A DNA stretch of 17,098 nucleotides from Usnea hakonensis. Taxonomy: Eukaryota > Ascomycota > Lecanoromycetes > Lecanorales > Parmeliaceae. The translations under genes were made by a program, and so were the position numbers. This document shows, piece after piece, positions 9,029 through 16,849 of the stretch. Position 1 is the stretch's first letter, and every line of letters begins with the position of its first letter. Location of the stretch: contig BLJB01000382.1 of the NCBI GenBank assembly GCA_013423325.1, positions 1 through 17,098 on the forward strand. The letters run 5' to 3'. Under the pieces are notes generated by a model. It had not been told where the DNA came from, made no database searches, and saw only the letters and a program-made list of their open reading frames with translations.

Positions 9029-9173
9029 TTGCCCCAGTCCCTCAGTACCTGCTTCGCTAAGCCCCTTCGGGTTAACGGCCTTCACCTAACGAGTTACTTG
9101 ACTGCGCAGCGTGAGGGCGGCAGGAGAGGTTAGGGGTGCCGCAGGCACTAGCGAATCTGAGGGACTGGGGCAA
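9029..9173. mobile_element. 145-bp GC-rich MITE, Mutator-like, with 9-bp target duplication
   Basis: Terminal inverted repeats are 17/17 identical: TTGCCCCAGTCCCTCAG at 9029-9045 and its reverse complement at 9157-9173. Both sides carry the perfect 9-bp direct repeat CGTAATTTC (9020-9028 and 9174-9182). A second pair of shorter inverted blocks (TTCGCTA at 9053-9059 against TAGCGAA at 9149-9155) lets much of the element fold back on itself. It has no coding capacity and is clearly GC-richer than its flanks. A 9-bp target duplication is characteristic of Mutator-like (MULE) transposases, whereas hAT elements give 8 bp, so this is most likely a non-autonomous MULE derivative. The perfect ends suggest a recent insertion. 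Confidence 0.85.
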
Positions 9174-9182
9174 CGTAATTTC

Positions 9183-9757
9183 AATTCAAAAAATAGACAT
9201 CATCTCCTCGTATTGTATTATTGTTCTTATAAGGAAATGGCTGGTGGAGATTGCAGAGTGATAAAATATATTTGCGCATGGGTGGTGGACTTGGACAATC
9301 TCTTTGAAATCGCAGTACCCTTGGCATTGGGACTACGGCAATCACCAATCAATACCTTGGTGGCACTGGCTATTAGGTACAAATATATTTCGGACATACC
9401 GGATAAACGTCGACATTTGACGTTTGTGCCATGTTCCATGCACAATAGTATTGGATTCGGCAAATATGTTCAGAAGTCGGGCATGGCAAGGCCATTGTAG
9501 TAAATTCCTGGGTACACTAGGCGGAAAAGAATCAAGACCATGCACCTCACAATTACCTATATTACCCAGTAATGTTGAAAAAGAAAAAAAAAAAGAAAAA
9601 AAAAAGAAAAAAAACGTTGCAATGGCTAAATCACGTCGGATACCGACTACAGTGAGCCTATGGGACGACAACTTGCGACGAGACATGTAGATTCAACCGC
9701 AGGTTTCGAATACAAACATTGTGGTAGAACGATTTATTACTTCTAATACTACTAGTC
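9183..9757. other. Unassigned stretch with an interrupted poly-A tract
   Basis: Open frames of 80-130 codons exist on both strands (for example 9111-9500 plus and 9342-9686 minus), but they overlap and show no recognisable motif; the plus frame starts inside the MITE. A 37-nt tract at 9578-9614 is A5-G-A11-G-A10-G-A8. It could be the tail of an old LINE or processed insertion, but I see no target duplication to prove it. Confidence 0.45.
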
Positions 9758-11205
9758 TCAAAAATGCCCACCATCCGATAATGCAAAATGTTGCCGTATT
9801 ATTCTTCTAGACGGCATCGAGGCTCGTCCGTAGGTCCAACGCCTGGACGACTTGGTCCCTACATGGACTGTGGGTGGATATTGAATCTCGTAGTCGTAGT
9901 GTCCATAAAGAGCCGTCGTACGTACCCGCTTCCTTGATTGACCACGGCAACCACGGGACGTTTGCACGCCTCGTCCACACCCACGAATAGGTTGGCGCAG
10001 CATTGCACCGAGAAGAGTAAATGACTTGTTCTTTTGTGGTCGAGTACTTGTCCTCTTGCCCGCCAAGGGATTTGGTTGATGGTATTTGAATGGCAAGCTT
10101 CGAGTCTCGTAGACTCGCTCGACTTGCTTGTACAAGTCGTACAAGTGTAGTGCTTGGCTAGGCCCAACAAGCCTCACCATCTGTCACTTCGATAGTCTTG
10201 CAAAGGGGTTCAATAATTTTGACGTCTGCCTCGTTGATGGCTCGGACATCATCGACATTCCACCTCGAAATGTGTAGTGCTTGGTCAGGCTCATGAGCCA
10301 AGGAGCCGTCGATGGAGCGTCTTGCGAAGAAGGCTGGAAAGGTTGCCTTAGTGGTGGCACCGGCGCGATAAGAACGGCGACATGTGCAGACGACAAATGT
10401 GTAGTGCTTGCCAAGGCTCATGAGCTCCCCGGGGTGAAGCGTCTTGCGAAGAGGGTTGGAAAGGTTGTTTTCGTGGTGGCACAGGCACGGTGAAAACGGC
10501 GCCATGTACGATTGGCAAATGTGTAGTGCTTGCCTAGGCTTATTGGCCTCCTCAGCTCGTCAAGACATTCGGTTGCGGGGGTGTGCTCATATTTTGGCAT
10601 TTGGAGTCTATCCATACAAAGATGACCAAGCGTTTGCCCAGAGGCACTCTCGTACGACTTGCTCTTGCAAGCCGGGTGCTTTCTGAGAGTCACTCTTCAC
10701 ATTGTCTGGCTCTGGCGAAGAATGTATCGAGACCACAAATCTTGGCTGGCTACTAAACGGCCCTTCATCGTCTAAGCGTGGTTCCGGGCCTTGAGCTCGG
10801 GCCAGGGGTTCCATTTCAGTAGGCTCTTCCGGCTGTACTGCATTGTCTTGGGTATACTCCATGTAATGAGAATGGAGGTTTTGTAGGGCTTGGCTGGGCC
10901 CAAGACACTGGGTGGTGGTGGTGTTTTGTGCATTACCATTTGAACCTTGTCCGTGTATCAACGACTGGACATTTGCTCAGAGCAGTCTCGTACGACTTGC
11001 TCTTGCAAGTCGGGCTATCTGTAGTGTTTGACTAGGTTCAATTGGGCCAAAGCCAAACACTCTGACTTGTGACCAAGATTCTAGGTCCGAGTCCTAGTAA
11101 AATCGAATGAATTTTTCTTCTTTCGACGCTGCATTTGGCAAAGAGTACGAGTTCGTGTTGTCTAGTCGTCTTTGCTACAGGATCAAGGTCTTCGGCGGTG
11201 CTCAT
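9758..11205 (-). pseudogene. Minus-strand decayed repeat-containing coding region
   Basis: Read on the minus strand, a possible start (MSTAEDLDPVAKTTRQ) lies at 11205, followed by repeated segments that begin with a GPSQAL-like motif: EPSQTLQIARL near 11030, GPSQALQNLHSHYMEY near 10890, PRQALHICQ near 10530, EPDQALHI near 10285 and GPSQALHLYDLYKQVERVYE near 10160. Frames shift between copies and several TAG/TGA stops occur. One long acidic/Pro segment (QPEEPTEMEPLARAQGPEP) lies near 10800. I do not recognise the family, and whether this was ever one gene is uncertain. The repeat is obvious at DNA level; the coding claim rests only on recurrence of the same peptide in the same strand. Confidence 0.25.
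10141..10560 (-). repeat. Degenerate tandem array, ~122-127 bp period
   Basis: The core GTGTAGTGCTTG recurs at about 10145, 10272, 10399 and 10521, spaced 127, 127 and 122 bp, each followed by a variant of GGCTCATGAGCC. Two adjacent units (10268-10394 and 10395-10516) can be aligned along most of their length, sharing blocks such as GCGTCTTGCGAAGA and GGAAAGGTTG. More distant relatives of the core lie near 10881 and 11016. Separately, a 24-bp identical block occurs at 10648-10671 and 10986-11009, 338 bp apart, so the whole segment grew by repeated duplication. Confidence 0.75.
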
Positions 11206-11224
11206 ATTGCATGTAATCACTAAA

Positions 11225-12062
11225 CGAAACCCCGCAAACCACTGCTCCGCAAACTACTACCACTTAGCCCGACTCCCGAAGCAGATAAGAGATGGAGGCC
11301 TGAAGGAGTAGGCTGCTTTGACGGTACTGGCGATGTCTTTGCTTTTATCGATCGCTTGCGCAGCACTGCAAGCCAGAAAGGTGTCAAATTGGTGTAGACG
11401 AATCTGGGTTCGGTGTTGAAATTGACGACTTTTAACTGGTACCAATACGAAGTCCCAGACAGTACCAAAGAGATGTACAACAGAAATCTTTCAATTGACA
11501 CATGGTGCAAGTCTCTTATCGAACGATTTGGATCTGGTCATTTAGAGCCAATAGCTTAGTTGGAGGCTTGCCAGTATACACGAAGAGATACAGGAAAAGA
11601 AGGATGCGACGGCTTATAACCAAGATATTCATTCTACCACTTCGAGGCAGGCCTGTCGCGGGATTTGGATCCGCCTGATGGAGATAATCTTACGGACTTT
11701 ATTAAGCAGGTGCAATTGCGGCAGTTAGCATGGTATTCAGTATACTCGTAATTTGGCAAATCGCGCCCACCAGATCCACATCTACCTCTGAGATATGGCC
11801 AAATGCGTCCTCAGGCGTATCAGCAGTATCGCCAACAGCCTCCGCAACAGTGGTATCGTCAGCAGCCTTATTACCAGCCGTGCAGCAGCATGATCGCCTA
11901 CCGAGACCGCCCTCGTATCCACCAAATCCGAAACCGGCTGTCTACTGGGCTGATCAAGAGGAGGATGACTGGGAGTATGATCCACCGACCGACAGCTACT
12001 ATGCCTACCCCCCATTCCCAGCCTCCGGGCTATACACTACGTCGATACGGCAACACTTGTGA
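11225..12062 (+). pseudogene. gag: Second decayed Ty3/gypsy-type Gag, a different family from the first
   Basis: The frame opens near 11225 with a basic/Pro leader (KLLPLSPTPEADKRWRPEG) and then the Gag core: GCFDGTGDVFAFIDRL, STASQKGVKLV, FNWYQYEVPDSTKEMY, TWCKSLIERFGSGHLEPIA, LEACQYTRRD. After a small frameshift it continues with FEAGLSRDLDPPDGDNL, DFIKQVQLRQLAWYSVYS, then a Gln/Tyr/Pro-rich part (QAYQQYRQQPPQQWYRQQ). Another frame carries it on through PPNPKPAVYWADQEEDDWEY and PPTDSYYAYPP to TGA 12060. In-frame stops occur inside the core (TAG after KLV and after EPIA, TAA after SVYS). The YFDGTGD-type and WYQYEL-type motifs are those of fungal gypsy Gag proteins as I know them. No Pol follows on this strand. 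Confidence 0.7.
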
Positions 12063-13027
12063 CGGTGGAGGTACTGAAGCAATGGCCAATTGGGCCTCTG
12101 CAGGCGAGGATCACCGGTGTACCCATGAAGGCTGCACGCATTATCATTGAGTATGGAAGGCATGAAGGCAACAGGGCAAGATGATTTGCACTACAAGAGG
12201 AGGAAGGCAATGTCACTGGCCAGTGCATTGACATAGCCACATGAAGAGGATACCGAGCAGCAACGCAAGCAGTGCTATTGGCCAGGGGTTAGGCCCTACC
12301 AGAGCAGTTTCTATTCGGCCTTACCTCGGACAATGCGCCATTCGTCTTCTTTTCATGGATTTGGATCACATGGATTCGTGATCTGCATGCGGAGAAGGAG
12401 GCCCCAAAGCACTTGTTTTCAGCGATTTCTCACCTTCTAGGTATGCACTGAACACCCTCAGCATAATAAGGCACAGCACCACTGACACACCTCGCTGTTG
12501 CCACTTGGCCATGAGGGCATGGCTTTTTTCTCTTTTGTGGGGACTTGTCATGGATCTCATCCACACCATTCATGAACCATCCATATTAGGCTTAGCGTGA
12601 CTTGGCGACTTGGCGACTTGGCACTGCGGAGCCTCATGAGGAGGATCACCACCGTGTACCTTAGATACTCTTTCTTCTATATAGATTATTACCATACCAT
12701 ATTTGACCCAGTCATTTGATGTTCCGTGACATATATCGACGTTATCAATACCCGTGACCAAAACACCGATCTCGGACCGATAACCAAGAATCAAAACCAC
12801 TCTTGTTTATCCACATCGATCCACATTGATAACAAATTCCATAATGGGGAGTCAGCGTCAACTTCACCGTCACCGACTGTGTATCTGCAAGAAAGGATTG
12901 GATAAGGAGCTCTTCAGCGACGCACCGCACGCCGAGCTCTCATCAGGGGCCGTTAATACATCAACTACGCGATTTGGGGTGGTAGCTGGAGCATGAAGAG
13001 GAGGAAAGAAAACCCCCTGCCAAAAAA
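12063..13027. other. Unassigned stretch downstream of the second Gag
   Basis: No coding region can be supported. Some frames near 12080-12250 may be continued Gag sequence but are too broken to call. A short triplicated block with a 9-bp period (GACTTGGCGACTTGGCGACTTGGC) lies at 12599-12622. No LTR, RNA gene or inverted-end element was found. Confidence 0.45.
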
Positions 13028-13487
13028 TTGGCAGAACCTCTAGGTGTTAGGTCCTTAAAAAAATTAGTGACGGTACACATCGCTATGCTTTGGCACTGAA
13101 ATATGATAAGAAGGATATTTGACAGAACCTCTAGGTGTTGGCCAATTGTTCGTCGACTCCTGTAAGGGTTATCTAGTGTAATGCTGAGAAGAAAGAAATT
13201 ATGTATCTAGTAAAAAAAGATATATGCACTTTTAAAAAATTGGCAGAACCTCTAGGTGTTGGGTCCTCAAGAGAAATTAGTGACGGTATACATCGCTGTG
13301 CTGTGGTACTGAAATATAATGAGAAGGAAATTTGGCAGAACCTTTAGGTGCTGGGTCCTAAAAAGGATTAGTGACGGTACACATCGCTGTGCTGTGGTAC
13401 TGAAATATAATGAGAAGGAAATTTGGCAGAACCTCTAGGTGCTGGGTCCTAAAAGAAAAAATTAGGTGACGGTGTGAGCTGTGCCAG
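13028..13487 (+). repeat. ~91-bp tandem repeat, five copies
   Basis: Units begin with TTGGCAGAACCTCTAGGTG at 13028, 13119, 13240, 13332 and 13423, giving lengths of 91, 121, 92, 91 and a partial last unit. Units 3, 4 and 5 are closest to each other and contain TTAGTGACGGTACACATCGC and CTGTGGTACTGAAATATAAT. Unit 1 is a diverged full unit. Unit 2 keeps only the start and is otherwise replaced by unrelated sequence, accounting for its extra 30 bp. The array does not encode an obvious protein. It has the form of a young satellite-like or minisatellite repeat. Confidence 0.85.
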
Positions 13488-14340
13488 AAGTACGCCTTGA
13501 TCGACTTATTGATAGATCTTTGGGCGCGAGACTCAGACAAGGAAGGTCTGGTGTAGTGAGGTTTCGCCCGAGGCCCGTAACTCAATCGCTACTCTAGCGA
13601 ATCTATGCTGTCTGAAGGAGAAGGAAGGTGAGTTGTATGATTAGCTGTAGAAGAAGACGAAGATCTTCTGGGACGAGGGCGCCTTGATATAAAAAGGACA
13701 CTGATATTAACCTCTCGTGCGATGTTTGTATTCTTTCTGTAGCTTCGACAAATGCGTGTATTTGGTGAGCGATCTGGACAAGGCTGGTGGCTGGCAAGAG
13801 GGCCGTAGAAGTCCGAGGTAGTGGAGGAGCCTGCAAGAGGATCTAGTAAGGACGAACTCTGGGGAAGGGTTATTGTACCTTTGGGTTAGGGGGGGGGTCG
13901 GGTACCTCGTGCTGTGTAGCGAATTGATTCCGGCAGGGTCGATGATTTGCCAGAACAGTGTTTCAGTCGTTCTTCCAGCGCCTCATACCATAAATCTATA
14001 CTGTTGGTACCTTCTCGCAAGCCTACTCGAGCTAGACGTATCAGCTAGTTATTGAACCAGTTGTCCGCGGCACCGAGAAGATAAGCGTCAAGGTTTTGGC
14101 GTATTACGGTCTAAAGCCGTTGTGGTATATTTTGTGTTTTTTTTTTTTGACTTTAATGGGCAGCGCTTGTGGATCTGGATCCAAGTGTCTAACGTCTCGA
14201 GCACAGAATTGAGGTGTCCGATCTGCCCATATCGTCAGTTTTCTCGTCTTTTATCAAGGTGTAGTAAGTAACCGCCGCCAGGAACTTTGTCAGCCTCTGT
14301 TGGGAACGTTGGGAACCTCGAAGCATACGTAGTAGGTAGG
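13488..14340. other. Unassigned stretch, possible minus-strand relic
   Basis: The minus-strand frame at 13836-13603 reads like a helical fragment (LPATSLVQIAHQIHAFVEAT, ERIQTSHERL), and the block below 14341 also reads on the minus strand, so this may be continued transposon sequence. I cannot assign it. A run of 11 T lies near 14139-14149. No repeat structure was found. Confidence 0.35.
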
Positions 14341-14990
14341 CTATGGCCGGTCTGGTCGAGTGTGCGGTGTCCTTCTATAACTGGTACGCCTCTTGTAGTT
14401 GTCTGACCTCGTGACCTTGTCGTTCTTTTTCTCCGAGACCCTTATTGCTGGCTTTTCGGTCGTCGTTAGTCTTTTTACTACCGCGAAGGTCGGCTCTCTG
14501 TTTCTTACCGTGCGGGTTGGACTTATTGAGAATGTCGGTAAGTCTTGTACCTTAGCCATCGTCTTGGAAGGTGTCGCAGAGGCGGCCTATGCGTCTCACA
14601 CTGAGGATGAAAGAGCTTTGCGAGAGTCAACGTCTTCATTGGTGTGGAGGTGGAGGTGTCGCCCATTTACTTCTTGCTCGGGGTATGCTGAACTGCAGCG
14701 GCCTGCGTTTCAACCTCTCCAGCCAGAACGGCCTCTTTGTCGATATTCTTGTGGACGACGGCTGCGAAAATCCGCTGTGGGAACAGGCACATATTCGTCT
14801 TCCTTATCTTCCTCCGAGTCATCGTGTCAGTGTGTAGCGTCTTCCTCTTCTTCCTCCTTATCTTCGTCCTTATCGAGACGACTTTCTTTGAGAGTGTCGC
14901 GCGGGTAGGTCGCTTTTTTTGCGGGAACGGCGGTAGGCTTTACCGTAGAGGCGTTCGTAGTCTACCTTCTGCACTTATGCCATGAGTCCG
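14341..14990 (-). pseudogene. Decayed charged ORF on the minus strand
   Basis: One minus-strand frame can be read from about 14990 down to the stop at 14341 with five internal stops (TAG, three TGA, TAG), all derivable from CAG or CGA by a C-to-T change. The translation has a basic segment (KPTAVPAKKATYPRDTLKES), a long acidic run (DKDEDKEEEEED, DDSEEDKEDEY), an Arg-rich part (FRSRRPQEYRQRGRSGWRG) and an intact-looking end of 72 residues (MAKVQDLPTFSISPTRTVRN ... RRTSYRRTPHTRPDRP). I recognise no domain; the mixture of acidic and RGR-type segments is compatible with a Gag N-terminus or a nucleic-acid-binding protein. It lies directly next to the Pol fragment on the same strand, but the junction near 15000 looks like a break, not a normal gene order. 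Confidence 0.35.
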
Positions 14991-15011
14991 TACTCAATTT
15001 GGTCAGCGTTG

Positions 15012-15588
15012 TCAAGCTTCTATGGACGAAGAGATGCACAAACGTAAGCCTTTCTGATCATCATTGAATATAGTAGTTCATCGACCACTTGGTACGGCAA
15101 TGTCGCAGCATTTGCCCCCAAATCGTCATTGGTTTTGACGATATCCAGGATTCTGTTGGAATTGGCAATTTCGCTTGGATTCCCAGCCTTCTCTTGGCAG
15201 TTGTCAGGGGTACTACCCGAAATATACGTTAAATAGGATAGGTCTAGGGGAGTTTCTGGAGAGTAATTCAATGCTTCTTGAACATCCACATACCTAGATC
15301 TCAACAGATCCTGGACTACCTGTCTACTTGGTAATCGTCGATGACTCTTTGTCGGAATTCTGGGCTAATTTCGACAAGGCTAACCGGGAAATAGTGGACT
15401 ATTAAGGCGTCTACGGACGCGTCCGTTTCGGCGCGGTATTGTCTACTCGCCAGCCTGGAAAAGGTATTAGGAACCGTGTTAGTCCTACCTGGCTTGTATC
15501 GGGCATCAAGTCGAAATTGATTTTGGGATCTGACGCCTATTGCATAGTAGCGTAAGCCAGTGATAGGAATATACCTCCCTCCCTCCAA
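15012..15588 (-). pseudogene. pol: Decayed Ty3/gypsy Pol fragment: end of RNase H and integrase zinc-binding region
   Basis: Reading on the minus strand from 15588: GLRYYAIGVRSQNQFRLDA and RYKPGRTNTVPNTFSRLASR match the conserved end of the RNase H domain (the [KR]PGxxNxVxDxxSR signature), with the usual Asp of the SR motif replaced by Asn-Thr. The linker follows: QYRAETDASVDALIVHYFPV and SLVEISPEFRQRVIDDYQVD. A 153-bp insertion then splits the gene at 15154-15306. Past it the Pol continues with RILDIVKTNDDLGANAATLP, YQVVDELLY and, after a small frameshift, NDDQKGLRLCISSSIEA, which leads into the zinc-binding N-terminus of integrase. It ends at TGA 15012-15014. Reverse transcriptase is not present upstream (above 15590). 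The element family is a fungal gypsy type, in opposite orientation to both Gag relics. Confidence 0.75.
15154..15306. mobile_element. 153-bp TG...CA insertion inside pol (solo-LTR-like), imperfect 5-bp target duplication
   Basis: On the plus strand the insert begins TGTTGGAATT and ends ATCTCAACA, giving TGTTG...CAACA inverted ends. The flanks are GATTC (15149-15153) and GATCC (15307-15311), a 5-bp target duplication with one T/C difference. With the insert and one target copy taken as foreign (158 bp), the Pol segments on the two sides lie next to each other as they do in related elements (DYQVDR followed by RILDIV), in one phase. Read on the minus strand it ends AATTCCAACA, like the 121-bp insert in gag, while the rest of the sequence differs. 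A solo LTR of a copia-type element is the best reading; a TRIM is the alternative. Confidence 0.65.
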
Positions 15589-15820
15589 ATCTTTCTCCTA
15601 TAACGATGTTCCTTTCTGTCAATTGTGGAAAAAGCTAATATATAGTTCGAGGATGATTGCTTGGGAATATGTATCTATCGTACTGTTAATCTTTGTCTAT
15701 CAACATTGTCTACTTTTCAAACAATTAATATTTGATCTAGGAGAGATGTATACACACCTAAATCCGATGATACCGGTCGGGAAAACGAGAACGTCAAGGT
15801 CATCCGTTCTTATGTCTTCG

Positions 15821-16009
15821 GATAAGCGAGTCAAACAGCGTGGGTCCAAGGTGTCCAAGGTACACTGATGAGCAAGTCAAACAGCGTGTGTCCAAGGTAC
15901 ACTGATGAGCGAGTCAAACAGCGTGGGTCCAAGGTGTCCAAGGTACACTGATGAGCAAGTCAAACAGCGTGTGTCCAAGGTATGCTGATGAGCGAGTCAA
16001 ACAGCGTGT
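15821..16009 (+). repeat. Higher-order tandem repeat of alternating 46- and 37-bp units (83-bp period)
   Basis: Units: 15821-15866 (46), 15867-15903 (37), 15904-15949 (46), 15950-15986 (37) and a partial unit 15987-16009. Every unit begins GATGAGCRAGTCAAACAGCG (GATAAG in the first). The 46-bp form is the 37-bp form with one extra 9-bp copy of GTGTCCAAG next to GGGTCCAAG. The 46-bp form carries GCGAG and the 37-bp form GCAAG, so the two types can be told apart twice over, which shows that the 83-bp dimer was duplicated as a block. Confidence 0.95.
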
Positions 16010-16404
16010 ATCGAGATCGAATACAATCAAGACTGGGGTAATGTAATGTGTCTTGTTCTACTGGAATTCCTTCGCCATGCGTGTCAGTGTATTAATTTGC
16101 AATTAATTTCTCTGCTGATGGCTTTTGCTCCACATGCAAAGCACAACGTAAGCCAAACATCCCTTCGACTCGGGTATGATCGCAAAAGGAAGGGTCCTGC
16201 TGTTTCTTGTTCGCTAAAAGCGTGGAGCAGAAAAGAATAGGGAAGAAGAATATCTTTAGGTGATTGTTGGGAGTCTTAGGAAGGAGCTTTCTATATTCTA
16301 GAGGAAGAACATTACAAGAGTAAAGAAGGTAAAGAGGCATAAGGGTCGCTTTTGCGTGACTGCTCTTTCCTGTAAATATTAATACCTTAGGTTTTAAAAC
16401 TGGA

Positions 16405-16473
16405 CTTTGTTTTTTTCTCCTTTCTGGTTTTCTTCTCTTTTCACCATCCCCATCCCCATCCCATCACCTTCCC
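16405..16473 (+). promoter_or_regulatory. Pyrimidine-rich promoter-like tract
   Basis: About 70 bp almost free of purines on the plus strand, with T-rich then CCATC-rich halves (CCATCCCCATCCCCATCCCA). CT-rich stretches just upstream of transcription starts are common in filamentous fungi. It lies about 380 bp before the ATG at 16850, leaving room for a leader with an intron. An AT-rich segment (GTAAATATTAATACC) sits about 30 bp upstream of the tract. Role inferred from composition and position only. Confidence 0.45.
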
Positions 16474-16833
16474 ATGTGATACGAGATTCGACGACATCTA
16501 CATTAATTTCGAGGGCTCCACCCACACCTTCGTCGAGAAGATTGCAACAACGTCCCCCACGAGTGGCAGATCAGAAGCTTTTCATACTTTCGTCCGTCTC
16601 GTTCAACCTATCGATTATTCGGCATTTCCCAACGCTCAAGTCATACCAGCAGTAAGACCCTACAGGTTCCCTTTTACCTCCATCATTCCAACACATATAC
16701 CAATAACTATCCCTATCCTTCGTCATGATCCCTTCCTTGTACAAGCAAGATCCCGCTTCGTGTTACTTGGTCTTCTTGCTTCTTCTCTATATCTACCCCT
16801 TCTGCTACTTCAATTCCCCTCCGTTAGATGGAA

Positions 16834-16849
16834 TACTAATAATTCTTAG
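16834..16849 (+). other. 3' splice site of a leader intron, directly before the ATG at 16850
   Basis: TACTAAT (16834-16840), an excellent fungal branch site, is followed 9 bases later by the acceptor TTAG ending at 16849. The next bases are ATG. A GTAAGA donor at 16652 would give a 198-nt leader intron; other GT sites between are weaker. The branch plus acceptor is strong, while the donor choice is uncertain. Confidence 0.5.

Noticed and set aside
11065..11100. tRNA-like T-arm (GGTCCGAGTCCTA)
   Set aside because: No matching acceptor, D-arm or anticodon stem could be built around it.
15020..15304. Minus-strand 94-codon frame as an independent gene
   Set aside because: Its first half is the 153-bp insertion and its second half is gypsy Pol, so it is a chance chimera.
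16020..16045. GACTGGGGTAA as a second, mutated copy of the MITE end
   Set aside because: Only 10-11 bases match, and there is no opposite inverted end or target duplication.
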